DNA from: an uncultured Pontibacter sp.
GTDB taxonomy: Bacteria > Bacteroidota > Bacteroidia > Cytophagales > Hymenobacteraceae
DNA length: 64,000 nt
NCBI RefSeq assembly: GCF_947492645.1
Contig: NZ_CANLMZ010000006.1
Coordinates: 310,001 to 374,000 of the forward strand
Direction of reading: 5' to 3'
Shown here: positions 8,773-16,905 of the stretch, in pieces
Layout of the letters: each line of letters starts with the position of its first letter
Numbering within the stretch: position 1 is the first letter of the stretch
Notes under the pieces: model-generated
Told to the model about the DNA's origin: nothing
The model's database searches: none
Seen by the model: the letters and a program-made list of their open reading frames with translations, nothing else
Position numbers and translations under genes: made by a program

Positions 8773-10227
8773 ATGGATTATGATGTTATACTTGTTGGGT
8801 CAGGTTTCGGGGCCTTGTCGGCAGCTGCTTTGCTGGCAAAGCGCGGCCTTACCGTATGCATTTTAGAGCAGGCTAAGTATCCTGGCGGCTGCGCCACCTC
8901 TTACAAGCGCCAAGGCTACTGGTTTGAGACAGGCGCCACCACAATAGTAGGTCTGGATGAGCATATGCCCCTGCGCTACCTGCTCGATGAGTTACAGCTA
9001 ACCATACCCATGCGCCAACTGGAGCCACCTATGCAGGTGCATTTGCCCAATGGGCAAACTGTAACGCGCTTTGGTAACCTGCACGAATGGATTGCAGAGG
9101 CAGAGCGTGTGTTTGGAAAGTATAAGCAACGGGAGTTCTGGGAGCATTGCTACCGTATTAGCAGGCAAGTATGGCGTACATCGCTCAAGCAGCGTAGCTT
9201 CCCTTTTTCCAACTTAAAGGATCTGCTGTTGGCTGCCACCCGCACGCGCGCTGCACAGCTTAACTTGTTACCGGCAGCTTTCAGAACTATGCAGGATGTA
9301 CTGCAAAAGTATGATTTACTGCAGAACCAGCATTTCGTTGATTTTGTAAATGAGCAACTACTGATAACCGCTCAAAACCATGCCCACGAAGTAAACGAGC
9401 TTTTTGGGGCTACTGCGCTTTGCTATACTCTGTACGGTAACTACTATGTTGATGGGGGCTTGATAAACCTTGTAAATCCGGTTGTAGCATTCATTAAAAG
9501 CCATAATGGAGCAATAAAGTATGGCCAGCAGGTGGAGGGGATAGACACGTTACGCAATGGCTATAAAGTTACAACTCAAAAAGGCAGCTACTTCAGCAGA
9601 TTTGTCATCAGCGGTATCCCCCTGAACGGCACAGCAGATCTCTTTTCGGAGGCAAGTATAAAGCAACGCCTGCAGCCCTACCTGTTGCCATCCGAAAAGC
9701 TGAACGGAGCTTTTACACTATCCCTTGTCCTGAAAGGGCCTGCCATACCCAATGTGTTGCATCACCAGGTGCATGTGCCAGAAGGTCTGCCCGTTACTAG
9801 AGGCAAAAGCATCTTCATAAGTTTTAGCCACCAGCAGGATACGCATCGTGCTAAGGCAGGAGAGGTAGTTGCCTCTGTAAGCACACATGTGGCACATCCG
9901 GCAAAACTATACATAAAGGCTAAGGCGGAACTGGAGCAAGCTATACTTCTCAACCTCGAAAAAGCTGGAATACTAAAACAGGAACGTATCATTCAGCTAC
10001 AGTCTGCCACGCCCGGTGCCTGGACTTTCTGGACTAATCGCGCCTTTGGGGCAGTAGGTGGATACCCGCAGTATAAAAGTATAAAACCCTGGCAAATGAA
10101 AGATGCCCGCCTCGACCATAAAGGGGCTTATGTATGCGGCGATACAGTTTACCCCGGCCAAGGAATAGTAGGCGTGTGCCTCAGCGGAATAATTGCTGCA
10201 GATAAGCTATGGCAGGATCACTTTTAA
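8773..10227 (+). CDS. Phytoene desaturase/carotenoid isomerase-like FAD oxidoreductase
   Basis: A 484-aa flavoprotein of the CrtI/CRTISO/retinol-saturase superfamily. The FAD motif is DVILVGSGFGALSAAALLA, followed by the diagnostic GGCATS and FETGATTIVGLD. The C-terminal FAD-closing segment is YVCGDTVYPGQGIVGVCLSG. The substrate is probably a polyene, but no carotenoid gene lies nearby to confirm it. I chose the ATG at 8773 (MDYDVILVG) because the flavin motif must sit near the N-terminus; an upstream in-frame start at 8683 would add an unlikely leader overlapping the divergent promoter region. An inverted AAGTATA pair follows the stop. Confidence 0.85.
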   Translation: MDYDVILVGSGFGALSAAALLAKRGLTVCILEQAKYPGGCATSYKRQGYWFETGATTIVGLDEHMPLRYLLDELQLTIPMRQLEPPMQVHLPNGQTVTRFGNLHEWIAEAERVFGKYKQREFWEHCYRISRQVWRTSLKQRSFPFSNLKDLLLAATRTRAAQLNLLPAAFRTMQDVLQKYDLLQNQHFVDFVNEQLLITAQNHAHEVNELFGATALCYTLYGNYYVDGGLINLVNPVVAFIKSHNGAIKYGQQVEGIDTLRNGYKVTTQKGSYFSRFVISGIPLNGTADLFSEASIKQRLQPYLLPSEKLNGAFTLSLVLKGPAIPNVLHHQVHVPEGLPVTRGKSIFISFSHQQDTHRAKAGEVVASVSTHVAHPAKLYIKAKAELEQAILLNLEKAGILKQERIIQLQSATPGAWTFWTNRAFGAVGGYPQYKSIKPWQMKDARLDHKGAYVCGDTVYPGQGIVGVCLSGIIAADKLWQDHF

Positions 10228-10229
10228 TG

Positions 10230-10268
10230 AAGTATAAACTGTATAATTTTAATTGCTAGCTTATACTT
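10230..10268. repeat. Inverted pair of the AAGTATAA word after a stop codon
   Basis: AAGTATAA at 10230-10237 and TTATACTT at 10261-10268 are separated by 23 nt, starting 3 nt after the stop of the desaturase-like gene. The pair could form a weak stem. Confidence 0.75.
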
Positions 10269-10387
10269 TGCTTTTAAAACAGCTGGTTTGCAGCAGCTTA
10301 AAAATGATACCCCGAAATTTTATTTACATTTATATAATATAATTGTCGAAAACACATAGCATATTTGGTGTATACTAAAACCACTAT

Positions 10388-11281
10388 ATGTCTATGTTAA
10401 AAAATTTACACCGCATCATGTGTCTGTCCCTGGTGGGATGGATGCTCGTATCCTGCTCTCAGGAAAATGTTAGCCCTGAGATTGATTCTCAGAAAATAGG
10501 TACTGTTAGTGAAGTTGCCAATGCTACCGCTACCAAAGACAACAACCTGGCGATGGGAAACCCAAGTGGGGCCGGTACAAGTTATTCGAATTACCTGGTT
10601 ACCAAATCGCAGTATGCCATGTCGTATAACAGCTACCGGGGCACGCCAAATTGGGTAAGCTGGCATGTAAGCAGCGCATGGCTTGGCTCTGCTCCGCGTC
10701 AGGATGATTTCCGTGCAGATAATGCCCTGCCAAGCAATTTTTACAAAGTAAGCTCCTCAGATTACACCGGCAGCGGCTTCGACCGTGGCCACAACTGCCC
10801 TTCAGCGGATCGTACTTTAACTACTACTGATAACTCGGCTACTTTCCTGATGTCGAACATGATTCCGCAGGCACCAAACAACAACCAGAAAGCCTGGGCT
10901 AGTTTAGAGAATTACTGCCGCACGCTGGTTAACCAGGGTAACGAGCTTTATGTGATCATGGGCAGCTATGGAACCGGCGGCGATGGCTCGGCAGGGTATA
11001 AAACAACGCTTGCCGGCGGCAAAGTAACGGTGCCCAACCGCATCTGGAAGGTGATTGTGGTGCTGCCTGTGGGTAGCGGGGATGCCGGCAGGGTTACCAG
11101 CAGCACGCGGGTTATTGCCATCGATACCCCAAACTCCAATACCATCAACACCAACTGGGGCACCTACCGCACTACTGTAGATGCCATCGAGGCTAAAATG
11201 GGGTATAATTTGCTGTCTAATGTGTCTAGCTCGGTGCAAAGCGTTATTGAGGCACGTGTGGATAACGGCCCTACCCAATAA
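10388..11281 (+). CDS. Secreted DNA/RNA non-specific endonuclease (NucA type), lipoprotein
   Basis: A 297-aa endonuclease of the beta-beta-alpha-metal NucA/Serratia nuclease family, degrading DNA and RNA outside the cytoplasm. The N-terminus is hydrophobic and ends in a lipobox, MLVSC, so the product is probably a lipoprotein. The catalytic motif DRGHNCPSADR has Asp132 and the general-base His135. Later conserved elements are FLMSNMIPQAPNNNQKAW, carrying the metal-binding Asn, and LYVIMGSYG. The ATG at 10394 is an alternative start two codons later. Its 3' end faces a nuiA-like inhibitor gene 55 bp away, across a shared terminator. Confidence 0.93.
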   Translation: MSMLKNLHRIMCLSLVGWMLVSCSQENVSPEIDSQKIGTVSEVANATATKDNNLAMGNPSGAGTSYSNYLVTKSQYAMSYNSYRGTPNWVSWHVSSAWLGSAPRQDDFRADNALPSNFYKVSSSDYTGSGFDRGHNCPSADRTLTTTDNSATFLMSNMIPQAPNNNQKAWASLENYCRTLVNQGNELYVIMGSYGTGGDGSAGYKTTLAGGKVTVPNRIWKVIVVLPVGSGDAGRVTSSTRVIAIDTPNSNTINTNWGTYRTTVDAIEAKMGYNLLSNVSSSVQSVIEARVDNGPTQ

Positions 11282-11301
11282 GTATACTTTAACTGATTCT
11301 A

Positions 11302-11335
11302 AAAGAGCCGGTTTGCACATGCAGGCCGGCTCTTT
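11302..11335. terminator. Bidirectional terminator between nuclease and inhibitor genes
   Basis: AAAGAGCCGG (11302-11311) pairs with CCGGCTCTTT (11326-11335), with A- and T-runs on the outer sides. It lies between two convergent stop codons. Confidence 0.85.
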
Positions 11336-11336
11336 T

Positions 11337-11738
11337 TCATGTTTCTACCACCAGGGTCTTAAAGCCGGCATAATCTCCGTTTTCTGTTTCCCCGATGAGG
11401 TAAACAGGCATACTAGTCTGGCTTACTTTATAGGCTTTCACGTTTCTTAAATGCGTTTTCAGGGTTGCCTCCAATTGCTTAAAGCGATCGGCGTCTTGTT
11501 TTTGCTTTTCAGCTGCATCTGGGTGCGGGTTTTGCATGCGGTGCAGAAAATCGCTTACCTCAAGTGCCTCTACGGCTGTGCCGGCTGGCTTGCCATCCCA
11601 TTCCACCACCGTTTCTTTTGTGAAAGGCTCCGCTGGTTTCTGGTGATGGTAGAACTCAAAAACCGCATCGGTTTCGCTTAGCATTTCCAGGCCATCTGCA
11701 GCTTTTGTCAGTTCCTGTTTTAGTTGCTCCAGGTTCAT
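11337..11738 (-). CDS. nuiA: NuiA-family nuclease A inhibitor
   Basis: A 133-aa cytoplasmic protein matching the cyanobacterial NuiA inhibitor of the non-specific nuclease NucA (recognised from memory of the family). Shared features are the N-terminal helix LEQLKQELTKAADGLEMLSE, the segment VSDFLHRMQNPHPDA, and the C-terminal block VYLIGETENGDYAGFKTLVVET, which in Anabaena NuiA ends with the same VVET. The known inhibitor contacts the nuclease active site through its C-terminal region. There is no signal peptide, so it would protect the cytosol from unexported or re-entering enzyme. It is convergent with the nuclease gene at 10388 and shares its terminator. Confidence 0.9.
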   Translation of the reverse strand: MNLEQLKQELTKAADGLEMLSETDAVFEFYHHQKPAEPFTKETVVEWDGKPAGTAVEALEVSDFLHRMQNPHPDAAEKQKQDADRFKQLEATLKTHLRNVKAYKVSQTSMPVYLIGETENGDYAGFKTLVVET

Positions 11739-11861
11739 AAGTGTATTCTTTAGTGTTTAAAGCTCGTTCGCTATAAAGTAAATTACATCAATATGCTTAT
11801 ATTTCGTAAAAGGCCTCAAAAAGATGGGCCGTTATAATAAAAATTCAAATCTGATATAGCT

Positions 11862-12737
11862 ATGATAAAAGCTGAACCAATGCTGAAAGAGGGCACGCTT
11901 ACAGGTAAAACCATTATCGTAACTGGTGGTGGTACGGGACTTGGCCGCTCTATGGTTAAATATTTTTTAGAACTGGGCGCTAATGCCGTTATCTGCAGCC
12001 GCAAACTTGATGTGCTGGAGCAAACCGCTAAAGAACTCGAAGCCGAAACTGGCGGTAAAGTTTTGCCTATTGCCTGCGATGTGCGCAAGTATAACGAGAT
12101 AGAGGAAGTGCTGCAAAAAACGCTGGATACTTTTGGACGCGTAGATGTGCTGGTAAACAACGCCGCAGGCAATTTTGTAAGCCCCACCGAGCGCCTCAGC
12201 CATAAAGCCTTTGATGTGGTGACCGACATCGTGCTAAAGGGCAGCTATAACTTTACTTTGGCCATTGGCAAGCATTGGATCGAGCAGAAGCAGGAGGGAA
12301 GCATCCTTAACATCGTAACCACCTACGCCTGGACGGGTTCTGGCTACGTAGTGCCTTCGGCTTGCGCTAAGGCTGGTGTTTTGGCCATGACGCGTTCGCT
12401 AGCCTCTGAGTGGGCTAAGTATGGCATCCGCTCCAATGCCATTGCACCAGGCCCGTTCCCGACAGAAGGCGCCTGGACACGCTTGTTCCCTAAACAACTG
12501 GCCGATAAACTTGACCCCGTAAAGCGCATCCCGGTTGGCCGTTTTGGGGAGCACCAGGAGCTGGCAAACCTTGCGGCTTATCTGGTTTCTGACTACGCGT
12601 CTTTTGTGAACGGAGAGGTAGTAACGATTGACGGAGGGGAATGGCTTTACGGTGCAGGCGAGTTTAATGCTTTCGATCAGATTCCGGAGGAGATGTGGGA
12701 TGCCATGGAAAAGCAAATGCGTGGCAAAGGGCAGTAG
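11862..12737 (+). CDS. 2,4-dienoyl-CoA reductase-like SDR oxidoreductase
   Basis: A 291-aa short-chain dehydrogenase resembling mitochondrial/peroxisomal 2,4-dienoyl-CoA reductase, which acts in beta-oxidation of unsaturated fatty acids with NADPH. The cofactor loop is TGGGTGLGRSM near residue 21 and the structural motif is NNAAGNF. The catalytic region reads TTYAWTGSGYVVPSACAKAG, matching the DECR pattern in which Tyr and Lys are spaced differently from the usual YxxxK. IAPGPFPTEGAW follows, and the C-terminus has VNGEVVTIDGG. Full length. It is followed by a terminator shared with the convergent methyltransferase gene. Confidence 0.87.
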   Translation: MIKAEPMLKEGTLTGKTIIVTGGGTGLGRSMVKYFLELGANAVICSRKLDVLEQTAKELEAETGGKVLPIACDVRKYNEIEEVLQKTLDTFGRVDVLVNNAAGNFVSPTERLSHKAFDVVTDIVLKGSYNFTLAIGKHWIEQKQEGSILNIVTTYAWTGSGYVVPSACAKAGVLAMTRSLASEWAKYGIRSNAIAPGPFPTEGAWTRLFPKQLADKLDPVKRIPVGRFGEHQELANLAAYLVSDYASFVNGEVVTIDGGEWLYGAGEFNAFDQIPEEMWDAMEKQMRGKGQ

Positions 12738-12760
12738 AAGTATAAACCTAGAGATAACTG

Positions 12761-12792
12761 AAAGGGGCGTAAGTAATTGCGCCCCTTTTTTA
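12761..12792. terminator. Bidirectional terminator
   Basis: AAAGGGGCG (12761-12769) pairs with CGCCCCTTT (12780-12788), followed by a T-run. It lies between the convergent genes ending at 12737 and 12795. An AAGTATA word lies at 12738-12744, immediately after the SDR stop. Confidence 0.85.
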
Positions 12793-12794
12793 TG

Positions 12795-13541
12795 CTACAC
12801 AACACCCAGACGCATAAACACCGGAAACGTAACTTCTATACTTAAACCATCGGGCCAAAGCTGCCGCAGTTTACTTTCAAGTTTGGGAAGTGGCGAAGAG
12901 CCGTTCTTTTTGATGTAATGCTGCACACTAGACCAGGAGCTTAAATAACCCATCAGTTGTTGCCGGTTCCAGGTTACTTTAATCTCAAAGTCAGGGCATG
13001 TAATTTCCGGGTACGGGAAGGGAATGGTGCGGTAGGCCTCGTCCAGGTGGCTGCGCTCGGGGTCCCAATAAGGGCCGGTAACGTGCTGGTAAAAATGTGC
13101 GATCGCAGGGTTTATTTCTTTAGAAATGCTGATAAGGCCGTACCCCCATATCGCCAGGTGCGTTCCGGTTTTTGCCACACGCTTTACTTCCTGATGGAAA
13201 GCGTCAAAATCAAACCAATGGATGGCCTGCGCCACAGTAATTAAATCTATACTTTGATTTGCCAAACCCGATGCCTCCGCGCTTGCTTTGTAGTAGCTAA
13301 TGTTCGGCTTTGGAGTAGCTTTTTGCAGTTGTGCCTCGCTGATGTCGGTGGCATATACGTGTTTATACTTTTCTGCCAGTACTGCGGCTACTTGCCCGTT
13401 TCCGGTCCCGCAATCCCAGGCAGTTTGTTTAGCACCGGGCAACGCAAACAAAAAATCGTAAAGCGCCTGCGGGTAGTGCGGCCTGAAAGCGGCATAAGAG
13501 GCTGACTGCACCGAGAAATTATCTTTTTGCTGATGTGGCAT
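12795..13541 (-). CDS. Class I SAM-dependent methyltransferase
   Basis: A 248-aa methyltransferase of the UbiE/Methyltransf_11 type with unknown substrate. SAM motif I is AWDCGTGNGQVAAVLAEKY, the acidic strand end is VYATDISEAQL, and motif III is IDLITVAQAIHWFDFDAFHQE. The AQAIHWF signature is typical of the yeast TMT1/trans-aconitate-like group, but this does not fix the function. The ATG at 13541 (MPHQQKDNFSVQ) is preferred to the upstream in-frame start at 13592, because homologues begin shortly before the DxFS...Y..FRPxYP block. Confidence 0.86.
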   Translation of the reverse strand: MPHQQKDNFSVQSASYAAFRPHYPQALYDFLFALPGAKQTAWDCGTGNGQVAAVLAEKYKHVYATDISEAQLQKATPKPNISYYKASAEASGLANQSIDLITVAQAIHWFDFDAFHQEVKRVAKTGTHLAIWGYGLISISKEINPAIAHFYQHVTGPYWDPERSHLDEAYRTIPFPYPEITCPDFEIKVTWNRQQLMGYLSSWSSVQHYIKKNGSSPLPKLESKLRQLWPDGLSIEVTFPVFMRLGVV

Positions 13542-13661
13542 GAGTATCTGAATTATATGCTCGAAAGCACTTCGCACAAACTCTAGGATCAAACTTTCCT
13601 TAAATACTCAGGGTTTCTCCTAAAGTTCTGCGAAGCATTATACAGGCAGCAAAGTATAAAC

Positions 13662-14861
13662 TTACTTTTTTTCGTTGGCCTGCACCACTCTGAGCACATT
13701 TCCTCCTAATATCTTATTTATATCTTCCACGCTGTATCCGCGTGCCAACAGCTCTTTTGTCACTATAGGGTAATCATCAACGCCATCCAACTGCTGCGGA
13801 GTAGACGAAATGCCATCAAAGTCTGAGCCCATGCCCACGTAATCAACGCCAACTAATTCAACGATATGGTCCAGATGATCAAAAAGGATGGATAGCGGCG
13901 GGCGCACCTGCTCAAACTCCTGGGTATACTTCTGGCGCATCAGCTCCGATATGTTGGAACTGGACCACCCCAACTTCACAAGCGAGTCAAGTTCTGCTTC
14001 GTGGTTCTGATTGAAAGTTTTGAAGCGTTTGTCAAATTCCGGATCCAGGAAACCTGAGTAGAAATTTAGCTGGATAACGCCACCATTTTTGGCAATGGCT
14101 TTGATCTGGTCGTCTTTCAGGTTGCGGGGCACAGGGTTTAGCTTGTGTACACAGCTGTGCGACACCAGCACGGGCTTTTTAGTTATAGCCATCACATCCC
14201 AAAACGTCTTCTCGCCCACGTGGCTCAGGTCTACCATCATGCCCAGCTCGTTCATGCGCTTTACTACCTGCTTGCCGATGCCCTTTAAACCCTTTTTTGA
14301 TTTTGGCATTTTGCCAGAGGTCTCATCAGCAGCCGACGAAGCCCAGGGAATAGAATTGTTCCAGGTAAGGGTCATGTAGCGCGCCCCTAAGTTGTAGAGG
14401 GCATCCAGCTTTTTCAGGTCATTGTCTATCATGTGGCCGCCTTCCACACCTATTAAGCTCGCCATTTTGCCTTGCTCTACCGCTGCCATAATTTCTTTAT
14501 GCGAGGTGGCAAGCACCATCTGCTCCGGGTTACGGGCTATCACCGCTTTAAGGGTGTCAATCTGCAGGCGGGCAAACTTGTGGTCTCCTTTTTCATCGCT
14601 CCACACCGAAAAATACTGCACATCTACACCTCCTTGCTTAAAGCGAGCCAGGTCGGAGTGGGTTTTGCCACGTAAGTCCTTGCTGATATCCATGCCTTCG
14701 AGAATGGAAATGAGCACATCGTTGTGTGTATCTACCAGAATAGCTTTTTCGTGTACGCGTTTATAGTCCTGGGATTGGGCAAAGCCAACTACAGCAGCAG
14801 AACTCAAAACCAGCGTGAGAGCGCTTTTACGAAGCACAGAGATATCGAAGTTAAAGGTCAT
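13662..14861 (-). CDS. Exported membrane dipeptidase, peptidase family M19
   Basis: A 399-aa renal-dipeptidase-like zinc peptidase cleaving dipeptides, including those with a D-residue at the C-terminal position. A signal peptide is visible (LTLVLSSAAVVGFAQS). The zinc-binding DTHNDVL lies near residue 45. The bridging Glu sits in SLIGVEGGHMI, and further His ligands in MVDLSHVGEKTFWDV and VLVSHSCVHKL. The C-terminal YVGMGSDFDGI holds the last conserved Asp. Probably periplasmic. It is a single-gene unit, separated by about 115 bp from the propeller protein upstream (14978-15850). Confidence 0.93.
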   Translation of the reverse strand: MTFNFDISVLRKSALTLVLSSAAVVGFAQSQDYKRVHEKAILVDTHNDVLISILEGMDISKDLRGKTHSDLARFKQGGVDVQYFSVWSDEKGDHKFARLQIDTLKAVIARNPEQMVLATSHKEIMAAVEQGKMASLIGVEGGHMIDNDLKKLDALYNLGARYMTLTWNNSIPWASSAADETSGKMPKSKKGLKGIGKQVVKRMNELGMMVDLSHVGEKTFWDVMAITKKPVLVSHSCVHKLNPVPRNLKDDQIKAIAKNGGVIQLNFYSGFLDPEFDKRFKTFNQNHEAELDSLVKLGWSSSNISELMRQKYTQEFEQVRPPLSILFDHLDHIVELVGVDYVGMGSDFDGISSTPQQLDGVDDYPIVTKELLARGYSVEDINKILGGNVLRVVQANEKK

Positions 14862-14901
14862 GTTCAGGTTTTCAAGTAAAAGTTATGAACCGGTAGCAGC
14901 G

Positions 14902-14939
14902 TTTATACTTGGTGCATTTAGCGATGTAGTAAGTATAAA
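14902..14939. repeat. Inverted pair of the TTTATACTT/AAGTATAAA word
   Basis: TTTATACTT at 14902-14910 and AAGTATAAA at 14931-14939 form a 9-bp inverted repeat with a 20-nt spacer. It lies in the gap between the minus-strand genes at 14978 and 14861. Confidence 0.75.
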
Positions 14940-14977
14940 TTCCCGCTTTAGAATACCTCAATATACTAAATTTAAAA

Positions 14978-15850
14978 TTATTCGCTTACCACAACTGCCA
15001 ATAGCCTGGTTGTGGGGTTAATGGCAAGGCGGCTTATACTTTTAAGGGCGAAAGAAGTGCCTTGCATCGCAACGGGTTTCCAGGTTTTGTCTTTGCCTGG
15101 TTTTAGGCTGTATATGTTTGAGCCGTCGCTGCTAAGCAGGGTGCCGTTGTGGGTCCAGGTAATGTCTTCTTTTTGTGCCAGGGTGGGGGCAATAGTTGCA
15201 ATGGCTCCGGTTTTAACGTCGTAGCGCTTTACCAGCCATTGTGTGCTGTCTGTTTTATCGATAAAGCTCATGGCGTTTTGGCCCGGAATCTTGTGCAGCG
15301 AGCGGCCGATGCTTTTAGCCAACACTTTATGCTGTTTTGTATCGAGGTTGTAGTGCTGCAATTGGTGCCCATCTTCGGCAAGTATAAAAAGGAGCAAGTT
15401 TCTGTCATCTATCCAGGCGTGGTAGCCAACAGTCAGGTGATCGATCAGAACGGTAACTGCTTTGCTTTCGAGGTTATACATGCCTAGGTCCTGCTGCCCG
15501 TTTTCGCGCTGTATAATGCAGGAAATATGCTTGCCATCTGGCGTAAGGGTGGGAGAGAACTCGTTTTCAGGCGTGGCTGTAAAGTATTCGGTTTGTTTTG
15601 TGCTGCTGTTGTAGGTGCGGATATCCATGTTGCCTGCGGCGCTTGCCGAGGAGTAATATACCAGGGGTTGCGACTTATGGAAGTGCGGCTGATTGTCGTA
15701 GCCTGCGTGGTTGGTGATATTTCGCGGGTTTGATAGTATAATTTGGTTCTTTTTCTCAGCTATATCAAGCAGCAGAATATCGGTGTTTGTCTGGGCCTGT
15801 ACTAGCGCTGGGCTGAGGAGGACAAGAGTATAGCATAAGGCTTTTTTCAT
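14978..15850 (-). CDS. Exported TolB/PD40-type beta-propeller protein
   Basis: A 290-aa protein with a clear signal peptide (MKKALCYTLVLLSPALVQAQ). Repeated WD40-like PD40 blades follow, e.g. NQPHFHKSQPLVYYSSAS, then FSPTLTPDGKHISCIIQ and ITWTHNGTLLSSDGSNIY. Such propellers bind proteins or ligands in the periplasm; no enzymatic residues are evident. The length allows five or six blades. It is followed on the same strand by the M19 dipeptidase gene, after a gap of about 115 bp, so an operon is possible but not required. Confidence 0.8.
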   Translation of the reverse strand: MKKALCYTLVLLSPALVQAQTNTDILLLDIAEKKNQIILSNPRNITNHAGYDNQPHFHKSQPLVYYSSASAAGNMDIRTYNSSTKQTEYFTATPENEFSPTLTPDGKHISCIIQRENGQQDLGMYNLESKAVTVLIDHLTVGYHAWIDDRNLLLFILAEDGHQLQHYNLDTKQHKVLAKSIGRSLHKIPGQNAMSFIDKTDSTQWLVKRYDVKTGAIATIAPTLAQKEDITWTHNGTLLSSDGSNIYSLKPGKDKTWKPVAMQGTSFALKSISRLAINPTTRLLAVVVSE

Positions 15851-16084
15851 GGGTGTGGTTTAGCAGGTGTTCAGTTAGGTATAATTCTTAAGGTAGTCGC
15901 TTAGTTCAGGCTATCCCGGTACTGGCCATCTTTATAGAAACTTTTATTAAACCGGGCCTATCGTATAAAGTCAGCACTTTTTGCGAGTCGATATTTCTAC
16001 TAAATTGCCTTGTACAAATTTTGGTAACGGACTGGCCTATAGGGTGGCGTAGCTAACCTATAGGCGTGGTTACCAGAACGTGTT

Positions 16085-16633
16085 CTATTGTTTAATCCAA
16101 GGCTTAAAGTCGGAGAAGTCTCTAACTCGATACGAGTCCATAGTGTATTTCTTCTCCTTTTTGATGAAAGTCATGATGTCCCAACCAGCTATACCGCTTA
16201 ATACTTCAGGACTTTCATCAACGTACTTTATAACTTCTTGCTTTTTGCCTTGCTCAATCTTGTTTATTAAAGGTCCAAAATCTGGCACCAGATGAACGTC
16301 TGGTTCAACTGTAATTTGAGGATTTGATCTTACGACTCTATAACCGTCCCAAACTTTAGAGTCTGTATATTTTACCGCATGGTTTCTCGTCCAAACAATG
16401 CCGTGACCAGTTCTTCCTTGTATATCTACACCCCTAATATAGTAAAGAGTGTCAGCCGTTGTGAAGTCTATACCTAAGCTGTCGTTTACAACTCTGAAGA
16501 ACTCTTTTGCTTCAAGTATAAGCTCCTTGTCCTTCTTTGTTTTCTTATTCTGTTTCAGTTCCTGCAAAACAGTTTGCGAATAAGCGAAATGGCTTAAACT
16601 GAAGAGAATGATTCCTATTAGTAATTTCTTCAT
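16085..16633 (-). CDS. Hypothetical exported protein, 182 aa
   Basis: I do not recognise this protein. It has a signal peptide (MKKLLIGIILFSLSHFAYSQ) and then a mature domain of about 160 residues rich in charged and aromatic residues, e.g. DTLYYIRGVDIQGRTGHGIV and GIAGWDIMTFIKKEKKY. There are no cysteines or obvious catalytic motif in the mature part. The segment is somewhat more AT-rich than its neighbours, which may point to later acquisition. The upstream region carries a compact inverted repeat that could be an operator. Confidence 0.7.
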   Translation of the reverse strand: MKKLLIGIILFSLSHFAYSQTVLQELKQNKKTKKDKELILEAKEFFRVVNDSLGIDFTTADTLYYIRGVDIQGRTGHGIVWTRNHAVKYTDSKVWDGYRVVRSNPQITVEPDVHLVPDFGPLINKIEQGKKQEVIKYVDESPEVLSGIAGWDIMTFIKKEKKYTMDSYRVRDFSDFKPWIKQ

Positions 16634-16657
16634 TTCACTTACTGGTAACTACTGTGT

Positions 16658-16676
16658 AAACGTCATCGTGACGTTT
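16658..16676. promoter_or_regulatory. Inverted repeat AAACGTCA-TCG-TGACGTTT
   Basis: Perfect 8-bp arms (16658-16665 and 16669-16676) with a 3-nt spacer lie 25-43 bp upstream of the ATG at 16633, a typical operator position. A second, looser inverted repeat (AGATGTTT/AAACATCT) lies at 16694-16731. Confidence 0.4.
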
Positions 16677-16856
16677 ATCTGCACTATAGACGAAGATGTT
16701 TACTTTTAATGATCAATTCAATAAAACATCTATATAGCGTATCACAAGATAAACTAAAAACCTGAGTGTAACAATTTAGCTGTTTTGATTAAAGAGTTGC
16801 CTGCCTTTCGTAAAATAGGTTTTACAGTTTTACCAAGCAGAAGCCTTTAAATTAAA

Positions 16857-16885
16857 AAGCCCCACCTAAAGTTTAGGCGGGGCTT
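16857..16885 (-). terminator. Terminator of the S46 peptidase gene
   Basis: AAGCCCC.CCTAAA pairs with TTTAGG.GGGGCTT with one mismatch. Read on the minus strand the stem ends in GGGGCTTTTTAA. It lies 20 nt after the stop at 16906, with an AAGTATA word between (16889-16896). Confidence 0.8.
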
Positions 16886-16905
16886 CTGAAGTATAAGGAT
16901 TTAGC

